Shown piece after piece: positions 24,929-34,066 of a DNA stretch of 64,000 nucleotides. Origin of the DNA: Streptomyces chrestomyceticus JCM 4735 (GTDB lineage: Bacteria > Actinomycetota > Actinomycetes > Streptomycetales > Streptomycetaceae); contig NZ_BHZC01000001.1 of assembly GCF_003865135.1 (NCBI RefSeq), positions 6,820,001 to 6,884,000 on the forward strand, read 5' to 3'. The position numbers were made by a program, and so were the translations under genes. The notes under the pieces are model-generated. The model saw only the letters and a list, made by a program, of their open reading frames with translations. It had not been told where the DNA came from and made no database searches. Within the stretch, counting starts at the first letter, position 1. Each line of letters opens with the position of its first letter.

Positions 24929-27022
24929 ATGGGCAGCAACGGCAGGCCGGCCACCAGACCGGCCAAGGTTTTGACCGCACTCGCCGCAGCGATGATCACG
25001 GCACTGCCGCTGGTGGTGAGCACCCCCGCCGCCGCGCGGAACGCGCCCGCGCCGGCGGACCCGGTGCCCCGGATCGACCTGCGGGTCCTGGTCGTGAGCG
25101 ACGGCGGTGAGTCCACCGAGGCGATCGCCGCCGAACTGCGCGGCCAGGGTGTCCCGTACACCACCGTCGACCTGACGAGCCCCGGCCGCCCGGTGATCGA
25201 CGCGGCGTTCCTCAGCGACACCGTGGACGGCCGGCCGCGCGCCAAGTTCCAGGGCGTCGTGCTGCCGAACGACAACCCGTTCGGCACCGCCGCGTCCACC
25301 GAGCTGGCCGCCCTGAAGGCGTACGAGACCGCGTACAAGATCCCGCAGGTGGACGCGTACACCTACGCCCGGCCCGACGTCGGCCTGCGCACGCCCGACG
25401 ACGGCGGCTACGCCGGGGTGCTGGACGGCTTCGCCACCCGCACCACCGCGGCGGGCAAGGCGGGCCCCTTCGGCTACCTCAAGGGCGCGGTGCCCTTCGA
25501 GGACGCCGACCCGCAGGTCTCCGAGAGCTACGGCTATGTCGCGCAGCCGCTCGCGAATCCGCCCGCCGGGGCCACGTTCACGTCGTACCTGGACGCGGCG
25601 GTGCCGGGCACCTCCGCGCGCGGCTCGCTGATCGGCGAGTACGCCCGCGACGGCCGCCGCGAACTGGTCGTCACCTTCGCGCAGAACCGCTACCAGCAGC
25701 AGTTCCGGCTGCTCGCCCGCGGCATCGTGGACTGGCTCACCCAGGGCGTCCACCTGGGGCAGAGCCGGAACTACTTCTCCGTCCAGGTCGACGACATCTT
25801 CGCCCCGGACGCCCGCTGGGACGTCGAGAACAACTGCACCCCCGGCGACTTCGACTGCCCCTCCGGCGTCCCGGACACCACCCCCATCCGGATGAGCGAG
25901 GCGGACGCCGAGTACGCCGCCGAGTGGCAGCGCGACAGCGGCTACCGGCTCGACATGGTCTACAACGCGGGCTCCGGCGAGGAGTGGAAGACGGAGCACG
26001 GCGGGGAGGACGCGCTCGCCGACCGGCTGCTCGCCGACAAGGACGCGTACCGCTGGGTCAACCACACCTGGACGCACCCCTTCCTCGGCTGTGTCCAGGA
26101 CACCTCGACCGTGCCCTGGCGCTGTGCCAAGGACCTGTTCGGCAAGACCCGGTGGACCAGCCTCAGCGAGATCACCGCCGAGATCGAGAAGAACCACGCC
26201 TGGGGCGTGGCCAAGGGCCTGGACGTGGACTCCTCGGAGCTGGTCACCGGCGAGCACTCCGGCCTGAAGACCCTGCCGCAGCAGCCGCTGGACAACCCCA
26301 ATCTCGGGCCCGCGCTCGCCGCCACCGGCGTCAAGTGGCTGGCCAGCGACAACTCGCGGGAGTCCGCGCAGCGCCCGGCCGGGGCGGCGCTGACCGTGCC
26401 GCGCTACCCGATGAACGTGTACTACAACGTGGGCAAGGCGGCCGAAGAGGTCGACGAGTACAACTGGATCTACACCAGCAAGGCCGACGGCGGCAGCGGG
26501 ATCTGTGAGACCGACCCCAACTCGACCTGCATGCCGGAGCCGTTGCCGACCGACACCGGCTACGCCTCGTACATCGTCCCGCAGGAGGCGCGGACCGCCC
26601 TCGGGCATGCTCTGGCCAACGATCCGCGGCCGCACTACATCCACCAGTCGAACCTCGCCGAGGACCGGATCGCCTACCCGGTTCTGGACAAAGTTCTGGC
26701 CGACTATCGGGGGTTCTTCGAGGACGGCACCCCGGTCGTCAACCAGCGTCACCGGGACATCGGACGCGAGATGCAGCAGCGTGCGGCCTGGCAGCGGGCC
26801 CTGGACGCCGGTTCGGTGACGGCGTACAGAATCGGTGACACTGTCACCGTCACGTCGCCGGCCGGGGTGGCGGCTGCGGCTACGATGCTCGACGGAACCA
26901 GAAAGCAACTCGCCGACGGGACCGCGGAATTCGGCGAACGCTACGCCGGACGGGTATCGGAGTGGGCCACAGCGCAGTCGCCCGGAGCGGCCATCACGCT
27001 CAAGCTTCCGACGACCGCCTGA
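24929..27022 (+). CDS. Secreted PelA-like polysaccharide deacetylase
   Basis: A 697-residue exported protein with a signal peptide (basic start, hydrophobic core about 13-30, cleavage near AAA-RN). Residues 50-270 form an alpha/beta region (LRVLVVSDGG, FQGVVLPNDNPFG) like the middle domain of PelA. A carbohydrate-deacetylase domain follows: D288-D289 in VQVDDIFAPDARWD and H379/H383 in VNHTWTHPFLG supply the metal-binding Asp-His-His set of NodB/CE18-type enzymes. It therefore probably removes acetyl groups from an exported amino-sugar polymer. The start has AAGGGA upstream. A PelF-like gene follows on the same strand after a 528-base gap. Family assignment by motif, not by alignment. Confidence 0.8.
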   Translation: MGSNGRPATRPAKVLTALAAAMITALPLVVSTPAAARNAPAPADPVPRIDLRVLVVSDGGESTEAIAAELRGQGVPYTTVDLTSPGRPVIDAAFLSDTVDGRPRAKFQGVVLPNDNPFGTAASTELAALKAYETAYKIPQVDAYTYARPDVGLRTPDDGGYAGVLDGFATRTTAAGKAGPFGYLKGAVPFEDADPQVSESYGYVAQPLANPPAGATFTSYLDAAVPGTSARGSLIGEYARDGRRELVVTFAQNRYQQQFRLLARGIVDWLTQGVHLGQSRNYFSVQVDDIFAPDARWDVENNCTPGDFDCPSGVPDTTPIRMSEADAEYAAEWQRDSGYRLDMVYNAGSGEEWKTEHGGEDALADRLLADKDAYRWVNHTWTHPFLGCVQDTSTVPWRCAKDLFGKTRWTSLSEITAEIEKNHAWGVAKGLDVDSSELVTGEHSGLKTLPQQPLDNPNLGPALAATGVKWLASDNSRESAQRPAGAALTVPRYPMNVYYNVGKAAEEVDEYNWIYTSKADGGSGICETDPNSTCMPEPLPTDTGYASYIVPQEARTALGHALANDPRPHYIHQSNLAEDRIAYPVLDKVLADYRGFFEDGTPVVNQRHRDIGREMQQRAAWQRALDAGSVTAYRIGDTVTVTSPAGVAAAATMLDGTRKQLADGTAEFGERYAGRVSEWATAQSPGAAITLKLPTTA

Positions 27023-27550
27023 CACGTCTCCGGCGCCGCCCGGCCCGCGCACCCGGCCGGGCGCGCCGGGACCGGGCGGCCGGCGACCGCCGCATCCCCT
27101 CACCACCACCACCGCCGTTGTCCCGCACCGACCCCTGCCGGCCCGCCGCCGTCCCCGAGGCCCACGGCGGCCGCGTCCGCGCGCCGCAAGCCCGCGCCCG
27201 GCCGCTCCCGCACCACAGCACCGCACACCACAGCTCTCCACGCCCCGGACGCGCAGGTACGGACGCGTCCGCACGGTGTCCCGCGGCCGTGCCCGCACAC
27301 CGGCGCCGGCCCACCGCACCCCCGCCCCCGCAGCACCGCACGCCCCCACGCCCGCATCCGCACGTCCCTGTAGGTCCCCGCACGCCCCCGCACGTCAGCA
27401 CGTGCACGTCCCCAGCACCTCCGCACGCGCACACCGCACCGGGCCGGCACGGCCGCCGGCCGCGCGACGCGCCCGCACGGTGCCCGCGGCACCCGCGCCC
27501 GCGCGTTCCGTACCGCTCCACTCAGCACTCACTCCCGGGGGGATTTCGCC
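27023..27550. other. 528-base C-rich, purine-poor intergenic region
   Basis: The plus strand is dominated by C with CAC, CGCA and CCG words, giving a strong strand asymmetry and low complexity. Several ORFs stay open in it by composition only. It forms the leader of the pelF-like gene, whose ribosome site is GGGGGGAT before 27551. No known RNA element recognised. Confidence 0.6.
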
Positions 27551-29125
27551 ATGAACGCAACCCTGTACGAGGTCGGCAGCTCACATCGGCAGCCCGACGA
27601 CGGGCCGCAGCCCGGCCGGCACGTCACCATGCTCACCGAAGGCACCTACCCGCACGTCCACGGCGGTGTCTCCACCTGGTGCGACCAGCTCGTACGGGGC
27701 ATGCCCGAAGTCCGTTTCAACGTCATCGCGCTGACCGGCAGCGGCCGTGAGCCGGTGACCTGGGACCTGCCCGACAACGTCTACGCGCGCTCCTCCGTGC
27801 CCATGTGGGGCCCGCCGCCGGGACGGCGTACCGCCGGGCTCCTCCGCGGGCGCGACCGTCGCCGCTTCATCGACACCTACGAGCGCTTCCTGCTGTCCAT
27901 GCTGGACCCGCAGTCCTGCACCGACTTCGGCACCGAGCTGTACGCACTGGCCGCGCTGGCCCGCGAGGGGCGCCTGAGCGCCGCGCTGCGCACCGAGTCC
28001 GCGCTGCGCTCCCTGATGTGGATCTGGACCCTGCCGCACGTCGCCACGCGCGCGGCCAACCCCACCGTGCACGACGCGCTCACCGCCACCGACCTGCTCG
28101 AACACGCGCTGCGGCCGCTGTCCGTACGGGTGCCGGAGGACAGCGTGGCGCACGCGGTCAGCAACGGGCTGGCCTGCCTGCCCGCGCTCGCCGCCAAGGA
28201 GTTCGACGGCGTACCGTTCCTCCTCACCGAGCACGGCATCTACCTGCGCGAGCGCTACCTCGGCTACCGCTCCGACGCCCAGCGCTGGCCCGTCAAGGCC
28301 CTGATGCTCGGCTTCTACCGGCAGCTCACCATCGAGAGCTACCGGGCCGCCGACCTCGTCACGCCGTGCAACAAGTACAACAAGCGCTGGGAGGAGCGCG
28401 GCGGCACCCCGCCCGAGAAGATCCGTACCGTCTACAACGGCGTCGACGTCCAGCAGTTCCCGCACGCCGAACAGGAGCCGGACGCGCCGACGCTGAGCTG
28501 GGCCGGGCGGATCGACCCGATCAAGGACCTGGAAACCCTCATCCGCGCCTACGCGCTGTGCCGCGCCGAGGTCCCCGACCTGCGGCTGCGGCTGTTCGGC
28601 GGGGTGCCGGCCGGCGGCGAGGCGTACAAGACCCGCTGCGAGAAGCTGGCCGCCTCGCTCGGCGTGACCGACGGGCTGAGCTGGGAGGGGCGCATCGACG
28701 ACGTGGCCCGCGCCTACGCGGCCGGCAGCGTCGTCATGCTCTCCAGCATCTCCGAGGGCTTCCCGTTCAGCCTGATAGAGGCCATGTCCTGCGGCCGCTC
28801 GACCGTCTCGACCGACGTCGGCGGGGTGCGCGAGGCGGTCGGTGACACCGGGCTCGTCGTACCGCCCCGCGAACCCGAAGCGATGGCCAAGGCCACCCTG
28901 GAACTGCTCAAGGGCGGCTGGGAGAAGCGCGCCGAACTCGGCAGCCGGGCCCGGCAGCGGGTCATCGACCAGTTCACGCTGCGCCGCTCCGTCGACGGCT
29001 TCCGCACCATCTACCGCGAACTCGACGGCGCGGACCGGCAGGCCGCCGAGCAGCGGGACGAGTGGACCCTCCAGTTGCGCGGGCCCTGGAACACCCCCCT
29101 CGCCGCCGACGGGGCCGGCTGGTGA
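27551..29125 (+). CDS. PelF-like GT4 glycosyltransferase
   Basis: A 524-residue cytoplasmic glycosyltransferase. The PelF signature VTMLTEGTYPHVHGGVSTWC lies at about residues 26-45 (DUF3492-type N-terminus). LTEHGIYLRER, the GT4 core RIDPIKDLETLIRAYA, GRIDDVARAYAAG, and SSISEGFPFSLIEAMSCGR with the E-x7-E pair follow. PelF is the presumed polymerase that builds the Pel polysaccharide from UDP-N-acetylhexosamine. The stop overlaps the GTG of the next gene by four bases, so both are translationally coupled. Homology to PelF is strong by motif; the polymer made here is unknown. Confidence 0.88.
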   Translation: MNATLYEVGSSHRQPDDGPQPGRHVTMLTEGTYPHVHGGVSTWCDQLVRGMPEVRFNVIALTGSGREPVTWDLPDNVYARSSVPMWGPPPGRRTAGLLRGRDRRRFIDTYERFLLSMLDPQSCTDFGTELYALAALAREGRLSAALRTESALRSLMWIWTLPHVATRAANPTVHDALTATDLLEHALRPLSVRVPEDSVAHAVSNGLACLPALAAKEFDGVPFLLTEHGIYLRERYLGYRSDAQRWPVKALMLGFYRQLTIESYRAADLVTPCNKYNKRWEERGGTPPEKIRTVYNGVDVQQFPHAEQEPDAPTLSWAGRIDPIKDLETLIRAYALCRAEVPDLRLRLFGGVPAGGEAYKTRCEKLAASLGVTDGLSWEGRIDDVARAYAAGSVVMLSSISEGFPFSLIEAMSCGRSTVSTDVGGVREAVGDTGLVVPPREPEAMAKATLELLKGGWEKRAELGSRARQRVIDQFTLRRSVDGFRTIYRELDGADRQAAEQRDEWTLQLRGPWNTPLAADGAGW

Positions 29126-30588
29126 GCGGTTCCCTGTGGCTGGTGCCGGGGGAGGGCGGCAAGGACCGGACGGACGACCTGCCGGACGTGCCGCGGCCCC
29201 GGCGCCCGCACTGGGCCGCCCCCGACCCGGTCGACGAACTCGCCGCGCGGATGGGCGACCTGATCGCCGCCGCCGTGCACCCCGACGAGATCGCCGCCGT
29301 CATCGAGTCCGACGGCATGAGCGACGACCAGATCAGACTCACCTACGGGCGCGAGAACTCCTTCGCCCTCGCCGAGGAGCTGTACGCACGGGTCCCGCGC
29401 AGCTACCCCGAACCGGACCGCCCGGTCACCGACCCCTGGCGGGTCAGCCTGCTCGGCTGCCTGCTGCGCGCCCTGGTCTTCGCCCTTCCCGGACTCGCCT
29501 ACGTCGTCGGCTCCCACCTGCTGTCCGGCCCGCCGGACTCCCTCGGACTGCCCGCCGGAACGATGCCGCTGCTGGCCGGCGCCCTGGCCGGCTGGGTCTG
29601 GAACCAGGCGCTGGCCCATCGCGCGTACTCCTGGCTCGGCCTGGGCGCACGGCGGGCCGCCGCCCGCGCCCTCGCCGTCGGCGCGCCGCTCGGCGCGCTG
29701 GCCGGTGCGGCGGTCGCCTGGATCGCCGGGGCCGCCGACGCGGACGCGCCCGGCGCGGTCGCCTTCGCCGCCGGGCAGGCGGCCTACCTCGGCGCGGCCA
29801 CCACCCTGCTCGTCTTCGGCCGGGAGCGGTGGCTGCTGTGCGCCCTGGCCCCGGTCGCGCTCGGCGCCGCGCTGATGGCGGTGTACGTGCCGCCGGACGC
29901 CGTACGGGCCGCCCTGCTCGTCCTGTCGCTGGGCGCGGCCGTCGCGCTGGCCGCCGTCACCGTGCTGCGCTGCCGCCGCGAGCCGCGGCAGGACGGGCCG
30001 GCGCCGAGGGCCGTGGCGTCCGTGCCGTACGGGGTGTTCGGGCTGGCCATCGGGGTGCTGGTGCTGCTCACGGCGCTCGGCGACGTACTGCGGTACGGGG
30101 CCCACGCCGAGGTCGCGGCACCCGCCGCGGTGGCCCTGACGCTCAGCATGGGCCCGGCCGAATGGCTGCTGTACCGCTACCGCAGCCAGGCCGTCGCCGG
30201 GCTGCGCGCGAGCACCACCCCGGCCGGGTTCTGGCGCGCCACCTCCGGCGCGCTGGCCCGGTGCCTGGCCTCCTACCTCGCCGTGCTCGCCCTCCTCGGC
30301 GGCGTCGGCAGCCTGCTGTGGCGGCAGGGGCCGCCGATGGACGCGGCGCACGGCCTGGGGCTGCTGTGCCTGGGCGTCGTGCTGTGGACCGCGCTGCTCC
30401 TCCAGGCGTTCGGGGCGGTGCCGGTCGCGGCGGCGGTGTGCGGACTGGCCGCGGCCGCCCAGACCGTGGTCCTGGTGACCGGCCCGCTGTCCCCGGCCGT
30501 CACCCAACTGACGGTCTGCGGCGCCGCCGCGCTCGTCCTGGCCGTCACGGGGTCGGCGCTGCTGGGGCGGGCCACGGCGCACCGCTGA
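29122..30588 (+). CDS. Polytopic membrane protein coupled to PelF-like gene
   Basis: A 488-residue protein with a soluble N-terminal part of about 105 residues (DPVDELAARMGDLIAAAVHPDEIAAVIESDG) followed by roughly twelve membrane helices to the C-terminus. The start GTG overlaps the pelF-like stop (GTGA). Gene order and topology suggest the counterpart of PelG, the Wzx-like membrane partner of PelF, but there is no motif that proves it. The N-terminal soluble segment is not known from PelG. Role in exporting the polymer is inference. Confidence 0.65.
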   Translation: MSGSLWLVPGEGGKDRTDDLPDVPRPRRPHWAAPDPVDELAARMGDLIAAAVHPDEIAAVIESDGMSDDQIRLTYGRENSFALAEELYARVPRSYPEPDRPVTDPWRVSLLGCLLRALVFALPGLAYVVGSHLLSGPPDSLGLPAGTMPLLAGALAGWVWNQALAHRAYSWLGLGARRAAARALAVGAPLGALAGAAVAWIAGAADADAPGAVAFAAGQAAYLGAATTLLVFGRERWLLCALAPVALGAALMAVYVPPDAVRAALLVLSLGAAVALAAVTVLRCRREPRQDGPAPRAVASVPYGVFGLAIGVLVLLTALGDVLRYGAHAEVAAPAAVALTLSMGPAEWLLYRYRSQAVAGLRASTTPAGFWRATSGALARCLASYLAVLALLGGVGSLLWRQGPPMDAAHGLGLLCLGVVLWTALLLQAFGAVPVAAAVCGLAAAAQTVVLVTGPLSPAVTQLTVCGAAALVLAVTGSALLGRATAHR

Positions 30589-30727
30589 GGACGGTGGGTC
30601 CGGGACCGGGCCCCGAACCCACCCGCACAGCCCTCCACTTGGCCAGTAACCGATGCCGGGTCCGCATACCCTCGCTCACCCTCGTATCCTCAGCATCTCG
30701 TCCCATTTCCGACAGGAGCCCCGAACC

Positions 30728-31423
30728 ATGACCCGGCCGTTCCCGGGGCCGCTCCGTCCGCCCTCCCGCCAACTGCTGGTTCCGCTCTACGAACATCCCG
30801 CCGAACGCCCCGACGCCTGGCGGCGGCTGGTCGCCGCAGCATCCGATCTGTACGGCGTGGTGCTCAATCCGGCCAGCGGACCGGGCGCCGCCGCCGACCC
30901 GGGCTTCGCCGAGGTCGCCGGACAACTGCGGGCCGCGGGCGTACGGGTCCTCGGTTACGCGGACACCGACTACGGCCGCCGCCCGCACGCCGCCGTCGTC
31001 CAGGACCTGCTGCGGCACCGCGACTGGTACGGGGCCGACGGCGTGTTCCTCGACCAGGCCGCGTCCGGCGCCGGGCTCCTCACGCACTACAGCCGCCTGA
31101 CGGTCGCCGCGCGCGCCGCCGGGGCCCGTACCGTCGTCCTCAACCACGGCGTCCATCCGCACCCGGGCTACCTGGACTTCGCCGACCTCCTGGTCACCTT
31201 CGAGGACACCTGGGCCGCGTACGAGACCGCCGAGGTCCCGCCGTGGACCGCCCACCACCCGCCCGAACGGTTCTGCCACCTCATCCACGGCCTTCCCGAG
31301 ACCCGCGCGGAGGCCGCCGCCGAGCTGGCCCGGCGACGCGGGGCCGCCGTGCACTGCGCCGTCCCCGGCACCGCGCCGCACCCCTGGGACGCACTTCCGC
31401 CCTACTTGGAGACACCCCGATGA
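30728..31423 (+). CDS. Spherulation-specific family 4 (spherulin 4)-like protein
   Basis: A 231-residue protein without signal peptide. LLVPLYEHPAERPDAWRRLVAAA, YGVVLNPASGPG, GVRVLGYADTDYGRR, YGADGVFLDQAASG and VVLNHGVHPHPGYLDFADLLVTFE are the beta/alpha-barrel landmarks of the spherulin-4 family, which is related to GH114 polygalactosaminidases. The DQ in VFLDQ sits where the catalytic acid would be. AGGAG precedes the ATG. Its stop overlaps the next start (ATGA). Absence of a signal peptide makes an extracellular role uncertain. Confidence 0.82.
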   Translation: MTRPFPGPLRPPSRQLLVPLYEHPAERPDAWRRLVAAASDLYGVVLNPASGPGAAADPGFAEVAGQLRAAGVRVLGYADTDYGRRPHAAVVQDLLRHRDWYGADGVFLDQAASGAGLLTHYSRLTVAARAAGARTVVLNHGVHPHPGYLDFADLLVTFEDTWAAYETAEVPPWTAHHPPERFCHLIHGLPETRAEAAAELARRRGAAVHCAVPGTAPHPWDALPPYLETPR

Positions 31424-32307
31424 ACCCCCCGCATCACCGCAAGAGACTCCTGCTCCTCCTCGGCGCGCTCCTGTTCGTCAGCACGGCCTGTTCGCAGACC
31501 CCGCCCGGCCCGCACGACAAGCCCGGCCCCAGCGCGAGCTCCGGCACCGGCTCCGGCAGCCCGAGCAGCCCCGGCGCACCCAGCAGCCCCGGGGGCGGCG
31601 CGCCGCGTCCCGTCTGGCACCCGAAGCCGGGCGTCGACTGGCAGTGGCAGCTCACCGGCAAGCTCGACCTCTCCGTGGACGCGCCCGTCTACGACATCGA
31701 CGGCTTCCGGGAGAAGGCCGCCACGGTCGCCGACCTCCACAAGCGGGGCCGCAAGGCCATCTGCTACATCAGCGTCGGCGCGTACGAGGACTTCCGTCCG
31801 GACGCGTCCCGCTTCCCCAAGGACGTCATCGGGGAGGAGAACGGCTGGGAGGGCGAGAAGTGGCTCGACATCCGGCGCCTGGACGTGCTGCGCCCGCTGA
31901 TGGCCAAGCGCTTCGACATGTGCCGTGAGAAGGGCTTCGACGCGGTCGAGCCGGACAACGTCGACGGCTACAAGAACGACACCGGCTTCGACCTGGAGGC
32001 GGCGGACCAGCTCGCCTTCAATCGCATGATCGCCAAGCTGGCCCACGACCGGGGCATGTCCGTCGGCCTCAAGAACGACCTCGACCAGATCCCCCAGCTC
32101 GTCGGCGACTTCGACTTCGCCGTCAACGAGCAGTGCGCCCAGTACGACGAGTGCGCGAAGATGACCCCGTTCATCAAGGCGGGCAAGGCCGTCTTCCACG
32201 TCGAGTACGAACTCCCGGCCGCCAAGTTCTGCGCCTCGACGAACCGCCTCGGTCTCAGCTCCCTCCAGAAGCGCCTGCATCTGGACGCTTGGCGGAAGGC
32301 CTGCTGA
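31420..32307 (+). CDS. GH114-type endo-alpha-1,4-polygalactosaminidase lipoprotein
   Basis: A 295-residue exported lipoprotein: hydrophobic signal and lipobox VSTAC near residue 24, then a Ser/Gly/Pro-rich spacer to about residue 62. The GH114 domain follows with WQWQLTGKLD, VYDIDGF, KAICYISVGAYEDFRPD, GWEGEKWLDIRR, FDAVEPDNVDGYKN and GLKNDLDQIPQLV. Such enzymes cut galactosamine polymers, as the PelA hydrolase domain cuts Pel. Together with the deacetylase at 24929 this protein reproduces PelA split over two genes. The start overlaps the spherulin-like gene by four bases. Confidence 0.9.
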   Translation: MNPPHHRKRLLLLLGALLFVSTACSQTPPGPHDKPGPSASSGTGSGSPSSPGAPSSPGGGAPRPVWHPKPGVDWQWQLTGKLDLSVDAPVYDIDGFREKAATVADLHKRGRKAICYISVGAYEDFRPDASRFPKDVIGEENGWEGEKWLDIRRLDVLRPLMAKRFDMCREKGFDAVEPDNVDGYKNDTGFDLEAADQLAFNRMIAKLAHDRGMSVGLKNDLDQIPQLVGDFDFAVNEQCAQYDECAKMTPFIKAGKAVFHVEYELPAAKFCASTNRLGLSSLQKRLHLDAWRKAC

Positions 32308-32373
32308 CCTTCCCGCACGCGGCACCCCGGCCCCCGGCGTCCGACACGGTCACGGGGGCTTTGCCGTGCCCCG

Positions 32374-33189
32374 TCACCCCAGCGCCAGCACCACCACCGC
32401 CGCCAGCCCCGTCGTCTCCGCGACGGCGCCGAAGACGTCCCCGGTGATGCCGCCGAAACGGTAGCGGCAGCGGCGCAGGGCCGCCTCGCCGACGGCGAGG
32501 GCGAGGAGGGCGGCCAGGGCGGTGTGGAGGGCGCCGTGGCCGCCGGAGTGGGTGCTGCCGAGGGCTGCGGAGAGAGCGACGACGAGGGCGGCCGCGGTGG
32601 CCGCGGCGGGGAGCGGCACCGTGCCGGCCACGGCGGCGCCCAGCCCTTCGGGGCGGGCCGCGGGCACGCCGTGGCGGGCGGCGAGGGTGAGGGCGCAGCG
32701 GGCGGTCACGGCCGCGACGACGGCCGCCGTCGCGCCCTCGGCCCAGCCGCGTCCGTACAACTGGGCGAGGGCGGCCACCTGGGCGAGCAGGGTGAAGAGC
32801 AGGGTGATGACGCCGAACGGGCCGATGTCGGACTGCTTCATGATGCGCAGCGCGTCCTCGGCGGGCTTGCCGCTGCCCAGGCCGTCGGCGGTGTCGGCGA
32901 GCCCGTCCAGGTGGAGGCCGCGGGTGAGGACGGCGGGGACGGCCGCGGTGGCGACGGCGGCGAGCAGGGGGCCGCTGCCCAGGAGGAGGAGCCCGGTGCC
33001 CAGGGCCGCCGCGGCCAGGCCGATCACCAGCCCGGCGACCGGCGCGCACAGCATGCCGCCGCGTGAGGCCGGCCGGTCCCAGCGGCGGAGCCGTACGGGC
33101 AGCACGGTCAGCGTGCCGAAGGCGAAGCGCATGGCGTCCCCGAGGGTGGGGGAAGGCGAGGGGCCGGACGGGGCGGCGGCGTCGTTCAT
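32374..33189 (-). CDS. cobS: Adenosylcobinamide-GDP ribazoletransferase
   Basis: Joins GDP-cobinamide and alpha-ribazole in the membrane to form the cobalamin (phosphate). The 271-residue polytopic protein shows FGTLTVLPVR, GLHLDGLADTADGLGSG with the metal-binding aspartates, ALRIMKQSDIGPFG and RFGGITGDVFGAVAE, all CobS landmarks. About seven membrane helices. Convergent with the GH114 gene. The other late cobalamin genes cobT and cobU lie 4-7 kb away on the same strand, separated by membrane genes. Confidence 0.96.
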   Translation of the reverse strand: MNDAAAPSGPSPSPTLGDAMRFAFGTLTVLPVRLRRWDRPASRGGMLCAPVAGLVIGLAAAALGTGLLLLGSGPLLAAVATAAVPAVLTRGLHLDGLADTADGLGSGKPAEDALRIMKQSDIGPFGVITLLFTLLAQVAALAQLYGRGWAEGATAAVVAAVTARCALTLAARHGVPAARPEGLGAAVAGTVPLPAAATAAALVVALSAALGSTHSGGHGALHTALAALLALAVGEAALRRCRYRFGGITGDVFGAVAETTGLAAVVVLALG

Positions 33190-33267
33190 CGCGGCAGGCT
33201 AACCCGGCTGCCGCGGACCGGACAGCGCTAAATTGCCCCTATACGCGACAAATGGGGAGTACGTGGC

Positions 33268-34005
33268 ATGGGTCACTGGTGGTTCCGCAACATCGTCGAG
33301 CCGGGGAAGCTGCCGCTGCTGCTCGCGCTCGTCTCCTTCGTGCTGACCTTCGTCGTGACCCGGATGATCACCCGGCTGATCCGGGCCGGGAAGGGCCCCT
33401 TCCGGAACATCTCGCCGGGCGGCCTGCACATCCACCACGTCGTGCCGGGCGTGGTGCTCATGGTGGTCGGCGGGTTCACCGCGCTGGCCGGCGGACGGCA
33501 CGGCTACGGGTCCGGGATAGCGGCGGTGCTGTTCGGGATGGGCGTCGGGCTGGTGCTGGACGAGTTCGCGCTGATCCTGCACCTGGACGACGTGTACTGG
33601 AGCGAGCAGGGCACCAAGAGCGTGGAGATCGTGATCGTCACGGCCGCGCTGGTGGCGCTGATCCTGGGCGGCGCGCTGCCGTTCGGGGTGAACGAACTGG
33701 GGCCCGACGAGTTCCACAACCGCTTCCGGGTGGTCCGGACGGTGGGGGTCAACTTCCTCTTCGCGCTGGTGGCGCTCTTCAAGGGGAAGGGCCGGATGGC
33801 GGTGATCGGGGTGTTCGTACCGTTCGTCGCGCTGTTCGGCGCGGTACGGCTGGCCCGGCCGAACTCGCCGTGGGCGAAACGCTTCTACCGGCGGCGCCCC
33901 AAGGCCCGCGCCAAGGCGAAGGTCCGCGCCTTCCGGCACGACCGGCGCTGGAGCGGGCTGCGCCGCCGGGTGAACCATGTGATCGGCGGGACACCGACCC
34001 ATTGA
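33268..34005 (+). CDS. Integral membrane protein, unassigned
   Basis: A 245-residue protein with about seven membrane helices and a basic C-terminal tail (RRRPKARAKAKVR). Notable polar motifs are GGLHIHHVVPG after the second helix and VLDEFALILHLDDVYWSEQG between later helices; the two His/Asp clusters could bind a metal or lipid headgroup. I recall similar conserved actinobacterial proteins of unknown function but cannot name a family. Divergent from cobS with 78 bases between starts. Confidence 0.8.
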   Translation: MGHWWFRNIVEPGKLPLLLALVSFVLTFVVTRMITRLIRAGKGPFRNISPGGLHIHHVVPGVVLMVVGGFTALAGGRHGYGSGIAAVLFGMGVGLVLDEFALILHLDDVYWSEQGTKSVEIVIVTAALVALILGGALPFGVNELGPDEFHNRFRVVRTVGVNFLFALVALFKGKGRMAVIGVFVPFVALFGAVRLARPNSPWAKRFYRRRPKARAKAKVRAFRHDRRWSGLRRRVNHVIGGTPTH

Positions 34006-34030
34006 GCCCGGGGCGCGGCTGCGGGGACCT

Positions 34031-34060
34031 CCGGCGGGCCCGGGGCGGCGGGCCCGCCGG
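34031..34060. terminator. Bidirectional terminator
   Basis: Perfect 11-bp stem CCGGCGGGCCC (34031-34041) with GGGCCCGCCGG (34050-34060) between convergent genes ending at 34005 and 34067. Confidence 0.8.
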
Positions 34061-34066
34061 GTGCCG

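Noticed and set aside
24689..27349. An 886-codon minus-strand ORF opposite the PelA-like gene
   Set aside because: It mirrors the codon pattern of the real gene and has no recognisable domain or start.
27000..27521. Gly/Val/Arg-rich ORFs on the minus strand of the C-rich gap
   Set aside because: Open only because of the base skew; no ribosome site or family.
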